Source: Cristatella mucedo | Lineage: Eukaryota; Bryozoa; Phylactolaemata; Cristatellidae | Assembly (NCBI GenBank): GCA_009760855.2 | Contig: WPIO01000001.1 | Coordinates: 9,285,001-9,349,000 of the forward strand | Length of the DNA: 64,000 nucleotides | Direction of reading: 5' to 3' | Shown here: positions 12,080-24,290 of the stretch, one piece after another | How positions within the stretch are numbered: position 1 is the first letter of the stretch | How the letters are laid out: the number at the start of each line of letters is the position of its first letter | Notes under the pieces: model-generated | The model's input: only the letters and a program-made list of their open reading frames with translations | Database searches by the model: none | What the model was told of the DNA's origin: nothing | Program-made: the position numbers and the translations under genes

Positions 12080-12400
12080 GACTACAGCCAAGTTGGTCCA
12101 TGCATTTGTGACATCCCGTCTTCTGGCCTTTGTAAGTCACTACTTGCAGGTCTTCCTGCCCGTGCTATGAGAAGCTCACAGCTTGCGAAAAAAGCTGGTA
12201 CTGGGCTCGTGAGGTCATGAGGTCATAAACGTCGCGACTGGCACATTGCTACATTTATCAGCATCCTGCACCGGCTCCCTGTATAGCAGCCAATCGACTT
12301 GACGATTATGCCACTCAGTACCTATAAACCAATACTCCCCAGATTTCCGGTAGTACAGCCTGCTCATCTGACTCGAGTCGCTTACGTGTTCCTCTAACCA
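12080..12400 (+). mobile_element. LINE family A fragment (3' RT region)
   Basis: AAGTTGGTCCATGCATTTGT, GACATCCCGTCTTC and a GCAGGTCTTCCTGCC block match the KLVHAFVTSRLDFCNSLLTGLPA segment of family A at 47178-47250. The LPV.QPID block (compare LPVKQRID) follows near 12275. Frameshifts and stops are present. Confidence 0.7.
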
Positions 12401-12808
12401 AGCTCAATCAACCGACATCATGACACATCTTGAATTAACGAGATTCAGAAAGAACATACCCTCTGTCCCTCCGAATATTTGTGAGTTTCATTTTTATGTG
12501 CCTCTGAGTGGTGAAACTGCTCATTGCAGTACTAACCAATCAAAGTGCTTTATTTCCAATCTGGTTACGGATGTTCTAAAAAGACGTTCAGTTCTCTTGA
12601 GACGATAACGAATGTTTTAAAATCATCGTTACTATTACTATGCCGAATGGCTCCCTAGCAGCCTGCACCGAACATCGCTCCACGAGGGCTGGCTGGTGAT
12701 GCCCCCTCGTGAAGCGATCGATGGGTCCTCAAGGAATTTTTTGGAGCCGTGTGGTATTTTAGTATGAGGCAGCGCGGTTGAGGGAGATAGAAAGAATGTG
12801 ATAGAGTT
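12401..12808. other. No gene seen
   Basis: No recognised feature other than a short inverted segment near 12660-12715 (CATCGCTCCACGAGG and CCCCTCGTGAAGCGATCG). Confidence 0.4.
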
Positions 12809-12985
12809 ATAATAATAATAATGTACTTGATAAAGCGCCCTCAGAGAACTTAATCTCTTTCTAGGCGCTTTAAATTTGCTGCAAAGGGAAATGCAATTGA
12901 ATGGTAAGTAAAATCATGCTTGAAAAACAAACAAAATGAATAACATGGTTAGGGGTGACATGCACAGGGTCAGCATGCAAATGGA
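12809..12985 (-). repeat. LINE family A 3' end (antisense)
   Basis: It carries the antisense (AAT)n tail, GCGCCCTCAGAGAACTTAAT and CTAGGCGCTTTAAATTTGCT, and then the 3' UTR with GTTAGGGGTGACATGCACAG. It is nearly identical to 3677-3860. Confidence 0.88.
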
Positions 12986-13439
12986 AATAGAGACCGAAGA
13001 TTTACACACAGTGAGGTGTAGCGGAGGGAGGCAGCGGTACAGAGAGGAAAGAGAGAGGGAGGGTGATCTAAAGGGGGAGTCTTTAAATTAGAATAACGCA
13101 AGCATTTTCCAACACGTTTGACATACACGTTCTGAATTCTTCTTGAATCTTGTGTAAATGGAGTTAATGTGTTCAGTATATTCGCTTGCAACTTCAGTTC
13201 CTTACTTGCCCTAGACAGGCTGAGCGATTGCTCATATGTAGGAGCTGTGTTGGTAGGATTCTGTTTAATTTGTACGATCACTCTGAGTCTATTTATCTGA
13301 TAGCAAAGTGTTACGGGTGCATAGAATAGCCGGAAAGCTATATATTTGTTGAGGCCAGCCAAACTTAAGCAGGTCATCTAAATAGAAGAGGGATAGCTGT
13401 AAGCAAAATAAGACTGATAAACTGAATGCTTGCCTTGCT
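12986..13439. other. No gene seen
   Basis: A 135-codon minus-strand frame spans much of this stretch but has no recognisable motif or good splice sites. Confidence 0.35.
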
Positions 13440-14400
13440 GACACTAGATGCCTGATGTCGGCAATATCCTTAAACTAAATGACAATACAGCAGAATTGCC
13501 GCTCATAGGACACCTATGCTGGACTAGAAGGCTGTGCTCTTCTAATAGGTGATGCTGTTGTGCGACCACCACCATATGCTCGGAGTTTAGGTGTCGTCTT
13601 CAACGGCTGTCTACATTTTGAAAGCTTTGTTAAGAAGACTGCCTTCACAGCTTGCCATCACGTCCGATCACTATCTAAGATTATGAACCATCTTCCACGG
13701 TGACTTGCACAGAATTTTTAACTAGCTCCTCAGCTATGTCTCGGCTGCATTATTGTGATCCCCTTTTGGCTGAGCTATCAAAAAAGCCACTAGGCTACTG
13801 CAGCTGGCGATGAATATGGCAGCAAGTCTAGTTTACAATCCCAGAGGTTTGGCCATGTTTTTCATTTGCTGAAAGAGCTTGGATGGCTGACGGTTAATCA
13901 ACAGATTCAGAACAAAGTTCTTACGATGACCAACAAGGCCCGCCAAGGCTCATTTATTCCTAGCTGAACTGCAGTACCAGTTTTAGTCTCCTCATGCCCT
14001 AAGGTCCTCTATGCTGTTTTATTCCTCCCCTTAAAGACCGTTGGCGACAGATACCTTTGCTCTGCGGATCCTAGACTGTGAAACTCACTGCCACAATTCT
14101 TCCGAAACGAATACTACTCTCATGCAGCCAAATATGGCACATCCTTAGCCATCTCGAGCTGCTACTTCCTTGCTACTCACTACCTCAACTGCTCTCCCGA
14201 CTCAGGTATGCTTCTCACTTTCTCTTTTGTTGCATGAGATAAAGCCTGTTGGCTACCGAATGCGTACCGAAAGCCGCATAGGCTGTCTGTGAGTGCATTA
14301 TACAAAACACTCTTGCCTGCGTAGCACCCACATAGTCTTTGTGGCTTTGGGGAATTACATGAGGAGATACATGACATAAATCCCGTTGTTTGTGGACGCA
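13440..14400 (+). mobile_element. LINE family B, degenerate RT C-terminal half
   Basis: Translation shows LGVVFNGCLHFESFVKKTAF, the family motif after the RT palm. Later come a KTVGDR.LCSADPRL-type block and the CTACTCACTACCTCAACTGC 3' region. Blocks and order match 48800-49565. Stops and frameshifts are frequent. Confidence 0.75.
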
Positions 14401-16055
14401 TTTTTAGGGAGCATCGTTATCAGTATTGAGTAATAATGCATTTGCCAATAAATAGGACCTTAACCATTGAAAGACTGCTATAGTGCTTGTAGTCTGAATT
14501 ATCGTCGCGTACTGCACAGAACACCAGCCGACGAGCAACACCGCCAGTTTATTTTGTACCCAGGCTGGGTTTGGTTGGCTGGGACCGGACGGCTATAGTG
14601 AGGGTTAGGGTCACCGGCTAGGCCGGGGTCGGACCTACGGCACGGCCGGATGTATGCAGTGACGTGAGGTCACCGGGGCGCTTGGGTACGGGAAGTTGGC
14701 CAAGTAAAGCGTGGTGTTGGAGGCTCCCGGTCTCGCCGAGTTATGCACCTGGATTCGTGCAGGCGTGCTCCGGCGATGCTGCCACGCACGCAAGGGAACG
14801 AGTACCCAAGGCCCGAGCGGAGCTGGATAGCTTGCTCGTTGTTGACTTGTTTTTATTCCGCTTTCCCCGTGTAGCGTGTTCGTGACCCCCCCCCGTGTGT
14901 TGGCGTCTTTCGGTGGAAGCTTACGACTGTGGTAGTTGTCGACTCGGACTAGCCAGCAGTTACTCAGCTAGCAGGGTTTTGGACGGCGTACGCTCGTACT
15001 GTTGGATTCGGAGTCGGTACAACGACAGGACTGCAGAAGCCGACTGACCCCAACTAACACGTTTGTTCGCGCTTGCTGCGTCGTCTTGCGCCCCCGTAGT
15101 GTACTGTGTATAGGACCCTCCCTGTAGACTTGTTTAGTTCACCTGTTGTTGTTGGCACATGCGTTATAAAGATGTTTAACCTGACGGCCGCTCGTCTTAC
15201 CCTAGCTCGGCGGCATGGCGAGCGGCAGCGTGGCCGGAGTATGGCGGGGTTTGGCGGGAATTAGCCTCTGACCCCTGGAACCCGGTTACAATTTTACCTC
15301 CACACGGAGCAGGGCGAAGCACAACTCTCCTCGCCCATCTCGCCCACCGGAGTCCCCGACTTCCTTGTCAAAACAAACACAAATAGCACGTCCGGGCTGC
15401 TTACCACATCGAGTGTCACAGCCCACTCGTACAGCGATCAGGGGCAGTGTCATCAATTAAATAAAACCACAGTGCTGCACATGTAAGATGGAAATATTCC
15501 AAGAAGAACTTGATGATCCGAGCAGATGGCAGAGACGCGCTTGCTAATTCAATATTATGAAGTATTTATCATTCATGACTTGCATCAGGATTACATAAGA
15601 TGATAGTCAATGGGGTGCCGAGTAGCCTATGGATGGGAGTCAACATACCAATGACTAATTTTAGCAAGCCTACTTTAAAAGCTATAAAGAGAGGCATTGT
15701 CTGTAAAAAGCCACTACAGCTCGCCATCTTGAGAGTTTCGAGGTCATGGTTCCTGGTGGCGAAGCCTTCACAGTCCATGAAAAAACAACTGCAAGGGCAG
15801 TGATAACTTGATTTATGAGTGCCCAAACTAACGACTTTTTTGAGTTACAAGCCATCACTCTGCCGTTTTCTTGCTTTGCGAGCTAAAACATGGGTCCCGA
15901 GCCAGATTTAGATAGATCACTGGCGAAGCTGACGCCATGGTGAACTCTGAAATATCCGCCCAGCAAAGCATGTCTTACTCTTTCACTTTAAGCGCTTAGA
16001 AGCATCTGTTTTGTGCTCGCATTTGAGCTTGCAGTTACGTTGCAAAAGTTGTTTT
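14401..16055. other. No gene seen; GC-rich segment 14560-15290
   Basis: The segment 14560-15290 is richer in GC and CG dinucleotides than its surroundings, with a C run at 14885-14894. I find no splice-bounded coding block with a recognised motif. It could be a CpG-rich regulatory island or an unknown repeat. Confidence 0.3.
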
Positions 16056-16059
16056 TTTA

Positions 16060-16430
16060 GCCGTGGATCCGAAGAAAGTGAGTGCAAAGGGCAGTGCTGA
16101 GAAGAAGAAGCGGACAATGTGCATCGAATTAAAGAAAGAAATGATCGAAAAACATGACCAAGGTGTGCATGTACTCGATTCGGCGAAGTGGTGCTAACGT
16201 AAAACTTTTACGATCTGCACTGTACTGAAGCAGAAGAAGTCGATATCAAGTCTATAACGCCAGCCAAGGGCGTTAAGTTAATTTTTAAACTGTGGACATA
16301 TATTCATAAAAGTATGGGGAAGCTGCCGATAGTGTGGTTGGCGGAAAAGTAGCTCGCAGGAGATAGGGAAATGAACCTCTGAAGCGTGTGCTTCGTAAAC
16401 TGCTGCATTCAGCCTGTCCGAATTAAGTAA
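16060..16430 (+). mobile_element. Tigger/pogo-type transposase relic
   Basis: The frame near 16084 reads SAKGSAEKKKRTMCIELKKE then MIEKHDQGVHVLDSAKW, matching the N-terminal CENP-B-like helix-turn-helix of Tigger/jerky transposases (KRK-x-ITLE-x-K-x-EIIKxHExG pattern). Further on HKSMGKLPIVWLAEK fits the second DNA-binding helix region (MEKLLLxWIED pattern). Stops and frameshifts break it, and no DDE domain is visible. Confidence 0.7.
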
Positions 16431-16504
16431 GATGTCTTGGCCGCTACCGCGGCCAAGGGCTAGGGTGACAGGTCATATGACCTCTGGTCGTCGTCTGAGG
16501 TCTG

Positions 16505-16755
16505 ACATTGTCTCTCCCTCGCGAACATGGAAGCACGCACATGCCCGTGCACGCATGCATGCACACGCACATCTCTCTATCTACTCTATCTTGTTCGTGC
16601 TGTCGCAAACAACTATCTCCTCGTTCTAGAATTCTCTCACTCTCTCTTCCCATTTTCCGATTCTCGCACTCTCTTCTCGCTATATCTCCTTTAATCTCTT
16701 GCTCTTTCCCTCTTTCTCCTTACTCTGTCGCTCTCTCTCTCTCCCATCCATATCT
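16505..16755. repeat. CT-rich low-complexity tract
   Basis: Plus strand is strongly pyrimidine-rich (repeated CTCT, TCTCC). At 16535-16572 an alternating purine-pyrimidine stretch (GCACATGCCCGTGCACGCAT) precedes it. The open frames over it are compositional. Confidence 0.8.
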
Positions 16756-16794
16756 CATCAATGTGTACACAATTTGTTCTTTCAATGCTGTGTG

Positions 16795-17045
16795 GTAGAT
16801 ACCAGCACCACTATTAGGCGCCAAGGCCATGTAGTGAACTATGTGGTTCGAATTTTTACGAAGGTTATTTTACGTTTGGTGCTGATGTAGAGGCCCAGGC
16901 AGCTGCCTGATTGGAATTCCAAAGAACGACTATGGAGCGATATCGACAGACAGCTGAGGCGAGATGTTTGGCCTACATCAGTCGCAGCATTTCTCAGCAA
17001 AATTCAGGCTCCGTGAAGTATGCTAAGCTGAAAGGACAACTCAGA
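16795..17045 (+). mobile_element. Tc1/mariner transposase relic
   Basis: The stretch around 16890-17000 reads RPRQLPDWNSKERLWSDIDR, a decayed form of the WPxQSPDLNPIExLWDxIDR C-terminal motif of Tc1-like transposases. The relic at 36960-37290 is homologous. Only the C-terminal end of the DDE domain remains. Confidence 0.75.
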
Positions 17046-17104
17046 AGCTTGTAGCCTCTATGCCTGGCCAGAAAAGCATGGTCAGTATTCATTCGATACG
17101 CTTC

Positions 17105-17185
17105 CTTTGCAGCACATGTAAAGTACCTGGAAAGAGAATAAGTTCTCAGAGGGCGCTAAACACATGTCTTGTTATTATTATTATA
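17105..17185 (+). repeat. Solo LINE tail
   Basis: GTAAAGTACCTGGAAAGAGA, AGTTCTCAGAGGGCGCTAAA and (ATT)n form a conserved tail without a LINE body. Confidence 0.75.
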
Positions 17186-17544
17186 CCATGGCAGAGGCTG
17201 TAATCTGCGAGAAGGCAAGAGTTATTTAGGCTGATTTGCTGAGGCAATCACCAGGCACTTCAAGGAACGAGGCATCGGACGAGCCGTTTAAAGCCAGCAG
17301 GGGCGGGTTCAAGAATTTTAAAAAGTAGACTGGCGCGAAACACCCAGAAGAAGTTGCACAAAATCGCGGCGTTTTGTGGGGTCCAAAATTTTGACTTACG
17401 AGCTCCGTCACGGAACGAATTAAACTCGTAAGTCAAGCGACCACTTTACAGGCCATGGTGTACGTTTTATCAATTGCCACATTGCGAAACATTCCTAATT
17501 GGCCGATTGCTACTTGGCCAGCGTTGAGAAGTATTTCTTCTTAA

Positions 17545-17710
17545 AGAGAAGTGATAGTCCAGGAGGTAAGGTGCTCGCTCTTCACGCTCGAGGTCGTGGA
17601 TTTGAATCCTGCAGTGGGCGATCGTTCATTGCCAATTGCAAGCAGTGGTGGTGACAGGCTTTAAAGCTCTTCTGCCCACTAAACAAATGAGGCTGTTAAA
17701 TCAACTAATA
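17545..17710 (+). repeat. tRNA-derived SINE (type 1 variant)
   Basis: GTGATAGTCCAGGAGGTAAG forms the A-box region and GATTTGAATCCTGC the B box. Then come GGGCGATCGTTCATTGCC, GTGGTGGTGACAGG and GAGGCTGTTAAATCAAC. The palindromic arm is shortened to CACGCTCGAGGTCGTG. Confidence 0.85.
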
Positions 17711-20700
17711 TTTTATTTATTTCTCAGTCGCTTGATTTTTACTGGGGGCGCAAGTCCGGTATAGCATAAGGGACTATCTCCATAGTCGCACCGGCTGTAT
17801 AAAAAAAATATGTCGAGAGAACTTCAAAAAGCCGTATCGCGTTAACTGAATGAACAACCAGTGAGCTCTTCCTATAACTAGGACAATTGCAACAACACAA
17901 TTCTACTTTGGAATGTCCAACTGCCTACTATTCATCGTCAACGCCTAATCCACGTCACGGCTTAGTCCTTAGCTGCATTGTGATTGGCAGCTTGAGGCTA
18001 GCGTTGAACTTTCGCACGAGGACTTTAAGAAAAGGTGGTTAAAATTCAGATTTCTGCGTTGAGTATATATATCTGTTGCTCATTACGTTTAATTGCCTGC
18101 TAGGACAGTAAAAATGTGAGAAGACGAAGTAATCTAGCACCCGAGTACATGTTTACCTTATCGGATTAATATAGGATGGGTCTAAAGTACCAATAAACTA
18201 TTGTTGATCTACTGTATACAGAGCTGCAACGGACTAAAATATTTCACAGAACAGTTTAAAAATTACCATCCTAATGATGTCTCTTTAGAATAAATCAATT
18301 GAATTATTGTTGTTAGCTTACATGCCTTTTCATTCTCTCGTAATGAAAGACAGGTAACCTGAAATAAGCATTCGTGTTAACAGCCATTTGCATCTCACTG
18401 CATCAGACTGTATTCGTATAGGCAAATGTGTATGGTTCTTCGGTAGGATGCTTGGAGCTGAACTCAAAATCGGTTGCTTTAACTTAATTAGCAGTTGGAT
18501 TAGGCATTGGCTGGCAAGTCTGAATGCTCAATTGATGATCTCAGCGGGCTGAAGGCCATGTATCATCTATGCACAGAGCGGTTCACACATCGCCAAGTGC
18601 ATAGTAAGAATTTAAGCAAGGACTAAACTTCACCTTCAACAGGTACGGCCTGAATGCGTCCATTGCTTCGAAACGCCGAGAGACTTGAAGAGAGAATTGT
18701 TTTGCATTATAGTGCACGGCTTAAGTGCCATAGCCTGGATAAATGCGACAGATTTCATGCAAGGCTCAAATTATACGTCCCGACCAGAGTCCCACAGAGT
18801 AGACAGGAAACGCTGGATTGATATAAACCCACATTTCCTGCCTCATCTAAGTAAATACAGTAAGTCAAGCTACTTTAACGAGACGGGGGCCTTGTCACAC
18901 GGGTCCCGGGTGGAACAGTAAGGCAAGGGGGTTCACAACCAATGACAGATAACTAATTTCGAAAACTTGTAACTGCATATCTTGATGTAGAGGCTCTCTT
19001 ACCCTGCAGAGCTATATAGGCCTGAGACTAGAATATGCAATACACATTTCATTGAGATTACTCATATCGATTTTAAAAAACATCTGAAAGAAGTTGAAAA
19101 TTAGATACCTACCATTCTTCCTCTTTTGCCCTTTTTTTAAACAAACATCCTCAGCATAATTACCTTCACAATAGCTTGCACTTAATTGTTATTGTTGCAC
19201 GTGACAAAAAATGATCCATAAGGAAAGTGAGGTGAATCCGTCGTGATAAGACAGCATTTGAGGAGAAAAGTTGGGGAAAACGAAGTCTAACTCAGCAGAT
19301 GGATTTGCAGACCTGCTGAAGCCCATAGGACAATCGTAAAGCTTTTCTTTTCCAAGACTGAAAGAAAGAGCGATTATGCCACAAGGATTTAAAGAAACGT
19401 GTCTAGACTTACAGATATCGATAAATAATGTGTGTGCCACTCAAGTTCCGATAGGAAAAATTAATCAGGTGTAGATATAGCTATTCACATACCTAGTTAT
19501 TTACTCGGGAGTTCAATGGCCTACACAAGCCATTTACCGAGGAGCCTGAATGCAGCGGTCAAAGCAACAGAGTTGACGAGAATCGCTTGCGTAGTTTAGC
19601 TGCTCATGACAAGAAGTTGACGCCACAATTATGAGGATATACGAAATATTAACGAGACAGTGGCTGTTGGTATAAGACAATGATCCTTGCTACCATGCCA
19701 TTCACTTTATAGAATACAATTAGAAACTCGGAATGCATCAGACGGCATATGTGTAGGTGAGGGAGCAGCCAACAGGTCTTGCTCCCCACCTGGGCCTAGC
19801 TGCTCGGACAGGTCGATCAACATGCTCTATTCAACCTTCTTATAATCGGTCGCCTTTAAAAGGGTCAAAGTTTGGCCCTCCACTGGGTTCACCCTGGTGA
19901 CGTCTATGACCAGCGGGTAAAGCACACACACTGCGTGCAATGCTTCTGAATTCAGCCTGAATACCTGTACAGCATGAGTATGCCAAAACCAATAGTGAAT
20001 ATAGCTCGGAAAGCACTCATTTGCAGATAGTGGCTGATATAGCCTTACGTTAGCAGTTTTTTAAAGGGCCAAGCACGATAATCATAGAATTGTTAATACG
20101 GCACTAACCATTACAAGTCAGAGAAGGGGAGAAGTTGAGTGAATCGTTGGAAACAAATGTACGTCGACCATGAGTTGCCAATCATGCATGTTTTTTCGGC
20201 TAAAATCTGCTATCCAAGATCTGCCGCCGGATCTTAATAATTGGCTATAAAGGCTTTTGGACAATCACGTCTTCTCTAGATTCAGATTTAATTTATTTGC
20301 ACAACATATGGAACAGGTACCTATCCCATCGAAAACAGATCGAATGAGGCTGCGTACTCAACGTGAAACATTAGCCCGATACACAAGGTTGGCCGGCCAA
20401 TCTGTCGCACACAGATGAAATCAAAATTATGGAATAGGTACAGGTGTTAAGGAGAGTAATTTTGTCAATTCTGTGGAAACGTTTTCACCGAGCTAGCACC
20501 TGTTGTCTGCCATCCTAAATAATTCTAGGTAGTATGACAAGCAAGTATGGGCAAACACAACACTCCAGTAGCATGCAGGTGCACATGTGTCCTGCTGCCG
20601 GACAGCTGCTTGATTTTGGCAAAGTAATTAATGCCAATAGATTTGTCGACTGGCAAGAATAAATAAAAAAACACCATGTGTGCCGAGGCACCTTGCTTGT

Positions 20701-20925
20701 GGATATGTCATAAAATGCACTGCTTTTCCTTATCGTGGTGTACTTCCTGGACTGTTAGTGACCTACAAATAAAGTTTACGAAAGTCAAATTGAAAGAATT
20801 GCACCATTATTTTATCAAGACCAGTCACAGGCATGTTGTGCAAAATAAGAACAAGTTTTCTTCTAAAATGAAAGGTTGTGCATGTTAGCAAGGAGTGCAT
20901 GTACATTATTAATGTAGGATGCAAA
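17711..20925. other. No gene seen (intergenic)
   Basis: About 3.2 kb without a recognised exon or repeat. It lies between the presumed 3' end of the COBL gene and NOM1. Terminal COBL exons could be here, but I cannot identify one. Confidence 0.35.
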
Positions 20926-22450
20926 CAACATAATCTAATGGATATGTCCTTAGGCTCAAGTCTCGTCCTTGCACATTGCCAAAACGCTGTTATTAGGCCA
21001 CTAATTAAGAGAGCAACACTTAACCAAGAGAACTTGGGCAACATCCACCATATCTCCATATTACCGTTCCTATCAAAGGCACTCAAATGAGTAGTGGCAG
21101 ACCAGCTGTATCCCTATATCGAAACTAGAAACCTAGCAAGGTTCAGTATGGTTGTAAACTAATCACCCCAAAGAGTAAGCACTGCTTTGGATGTACAATG
21201 ACCTTCTCAGAAATTCAAACTTAGGTCAAGTCTCATTGCTTATTTTGCTTGATCTTTCACCAGCGTTTGATACATTTGATCCCCAAATCCTTCTTGAGTG
21301 CCTTGTACCACACCCTGCATCGTTGGGACTGCACTGCAGTGGCTCAGGTCCTATATCAGTGGAAGACTCCAGAATATTGACACCATCGGGCTTCAATCAT
21401 ACGAGGAACCAGTAAATTATGGGTCACCCAATGGCTTTGTGGCTTGGTCCACTTCTTTTCACAATGTATACTCTCCCTCTAGTAAATTCAATCTCCAAGC
21501 ACTATATTGGCTCTAACTTGTATGCCATTGACACATAGCTGTACCCATGCTCAGACCCCTGCACGCTTTTCAGCATATCAAACTCACTTAAGTCCCTTGC
21601 TACATGTATCGCTGACATCAAAACTTGGATGATAGCAAACTTTCTCAAGTTGAGTGACGATGAAATCAGCTTACTATTTACGTGAAAGCCAAGTGTAACT
21701 CAGAAATTGGGAAGCTCAACGGTCAAAATCGGCTCTGCCACCATACCTCCAATAGCATTTGTACAAAATTTAGGTGTCCTGTTGCAAGACAAATGACCTT
21801 TCACTTGACGACCATATCAGCTCTAGTTAACTTGCTGGTCTACCGGCATGTGCAATCAAGCATTTATAATTGGTGCAAGACTGCAGCTAGGTTTTTCTGT
21901 CGTGAGTGTAGCATATGCCACATCACACCACTTCTCACCGACCTACACTGGGTTCCAATCAAGTAGCATATCAAATTCAAGGTTCTGTCAACTCACTTTT
22001 ATGTCCCTTAATTTTCTGGCTCCAGCCTACCTGTCAGAATTATTCTCCTACCAGGCTATGTATGCATCGTAACACCTGCCTTTCTGAATCGAATTGCTTA
22101 GCTGCGCCTCAAACCAACCTAAAATCCTTTCGAGACCATGCCGTTGGTTCGTAATCTCCCAAAGTGTTGAACTCACTCTCGACTAACTCCACCACACTCC
22201 CTGACTTGACGACATTTAAAAAGAAGCTAAAACGCACATGTTCTGCATAGCGTTTGCTTGATCCTTGTGATTTATTCTTTAAGTGATTGAGCTGAATCAC
22301 TGTGAATGTTACCAGTAGCTATGTAATGCCTTTTGACACTGTTACCACTAACCATAAGGTCATGCTTCATTTACAGCATTTGTAAAGTGCCTAGAAAGAG
22401 ATTTAAGTTATCTGAGAGTGCTGTACGAATGTGTTTTGTTACCATTATTA
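20926..22450 (+). mobile_element. LINE family A, degenerate copy
   Basis: Successive frames give AVIRPLIKRATLNQENLGN and LLPFLSKAL-like blocks at the start. Next come SLLILLDLSPAFDTFDPQIL (RT block A, 21233-21292), a diverged DLHWVPIK block and KSFRDHAVGS at the end. A tail at 22375-22450 closes it. It is mutated throughout. Confidence 0.85.
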
Positions 22451-23090
22451 CTAAGGTATATGTATCGCTGATTTATGCAGGGCAGCTCATCAGTCGAACA
22501 AAGTCAGCAGGTTTTAGAGCAGCCACGCAGTCATGCTGCTTCCACGCAAGCAGCTGCCAAATGCAGAGGAGCTTGGCACGAAAAAGTACCTTTTCTTTTT
22601 TCTAGCCCTAAGGATCATATTGGAAAAAAGCACCAAGCTTCAGATAAGAAAACGCGTATCTGTTACCTGGCCAGTCTCATCACCATGCTTACAAGCAGGT
22701 CTATCTCTTCTGAATAGCCATACTACCACGATGCCATTTTTATGCCTGCCAATTTCTAACACATACAAAATGGGCAAAGCAGCACAGTCGACTTATTACT
22801 GATGCAACCATAGCAGTTGCTCAAGCGGTTACCAAAAATGCAGACGATAAGCAACGATATTGCACATTGCTGTTTCAGTCAACATAAACCATGAATGTCA
22901 GAAGTACAAAAAAAGTAAGGAACAGCTGTATCTACAACCTCATTCGTGTTTATGGGGATGACAAGCTTTAGCAGCTGCGACCTGCTTGCAGTGGACAAAA
23001 AAAGAATTTCTAGCTGTACGACTCGAATATGCATTATGGGTGGTGAAGTGCAACCATCTAACCACTAGGCTAAGATGCAGTAGTAGTATA
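22451..23090. other. Spacer with a weak candidate terminal exon
   Basis: On the minus strand, 22552-22478 follows a TTTGGCAG acceptor in phase 0 and ends in TAA after 24 codons. It would be compatible with the open COBL end but has no supporting motif. The plus strand is also open here. Confidence 0.2.
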
Positions 23091-23209
23091 CTACGACTAA
23101 TAATAATGCACGTATATAGGGCCCTCAGAAAACTTAATTTCCTTCCACGCACTTGACATATTCTGTAAAGGAACAAGGTCATATGGTTAGTGGCAAATAA
23201 ATAAATAAA

Positions 23210-23380
23210 TACAAGCTGATTTAACAGCCTCTTTTTTTATAGCGACAGAAGAACCTTGACGGCTATCACCACCGCTTGCAGCGGCAATAAAGGATTGCCC
23301 ATCACAGGATTCGAACCCACGACCTCGGGGCCGAGGTCGCGAAAAGCAACCGCCTTACCTAGTGAGACAGCATGCACAAT
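23210..23380 (-). repeat. tRNA-derived SINE (type 1) nested in LINE A
   Basis: In antisense: ACAGCCTCTTTTTTTATAGC, GACGGCTATCACCACCGCTT, GGATTCGAACCCACGACCTC with the palindromic arm, then the A-box region CGCCTTACCTAGTGAGACAG. It splits the 3' UTR of the surrounding LINE, so it is the younger insertion. Confidence 0.92.
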
Positions 23381-24014
23381 GTGAGCAAGAATAACATGGT
23401 TAGAGGTGACATGCAGAGGGTCAGCATGCAAACATGGTTGGGGGCAAAATGCGCAGTATCAGCACTCATAAGCACACAAAGGACGAATCACAAGGACCCA
23501 ATATATATGCTGTGACAAATAGGTTTGTGTTTAGCTTTTTAATGCAGTCAAGTCAGTGGCTGTCGTGACATCAGTCGAGAGTGAGTTCCAGGCTTTGGGA
23601 GCATACGAACTAAAGGCACAGTCTCCAAAGGATTTGAGGTTCGTGCCAGGCGTAGCTAAACGATTCAATTCAGCAAGGCGGGTGATACAATGCATATATA
23701 GCCCTGGTAGGAGAGTAGCTCTGATAGGTAGGCTAGAGCCAGAGGATGAAGGGACCTAAAAGTGAGTCACAGAACCTTAAGTCGACATACTGCTTGACTG
23801 GAAGCCAGTGCAGGTCGGCAGGAAGTGGTATGATCTAGCAACTGTGACAGTCACGACAGACAAGCATAGCTGCAGAGTTTTTCACCAGCTGTAAGCGCCT
23901 GGGTGCACAGGCCGGTAGACCAGCAAGTAGTGAGTTATAGAAGTAAATATAGGACCTCACAAATCCATGCCCCAATTTAGATGAAGTAACCAGTAAGTAA
24001 CCAGTCAAAACATG

Positions 24015-24102
24015 CCCGATTATGTAGCAATGTTTTGTAGCTGAAAGTAGGCAGACTTCCCGATTATGTAGCAATGTTTTGTAGCTGAAAGTAGGCAGAC
24101 TT
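24015..24102. repeat. 44-bp direct tandem duplication
   Basis: Two identical 44-base units in tandem (starting CCCGATTATGTAGCAATG, ending GGCAGACTT). It lies inside the antisense LINE A copy and is recent, because the two units do not differ. Confidence 0.95.
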
Positions 24103-24290
24103 GACTCAGGAGCTGATGCGGTTATCTATTGCAAGGTCACTTTGGAACAGGACACCCAGATTACGTACAGATGCAACAGGATATATGCTGACAGAGCCAA
24201 TTTTGAGCGTAAAGCTTTCCAATATCTTGAGTTACACCTGGTTTGCCCATAGCTAGTAAGTTAGTGTTATCGTTAATATAAATGCCGAGT

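Larger units (their letters stand above)
23095..24290 (-). mobile_element. LINE family A 3' half (antisense), interrupted by a SINE
   Basis: Antisense family A: tail at 23100-23165, 3' UTR at 23385-23500, then the terminal RT blocks (GAGAGTGAGTTCCAGGCTTT is the complement of the KAWNSL block). Next is the GLPACA block near 23905 and the palm region up to about 24290. A SINE at 23210-23380 sits inside the 3' UTR. Confidence 0.85.

Noticed and set aside
23290-23340. B-box matches suggesting real tRNA genes
   Set aside because: All have SINE bodies and tails attached, occur in many copies and lack intact acceptor stems.
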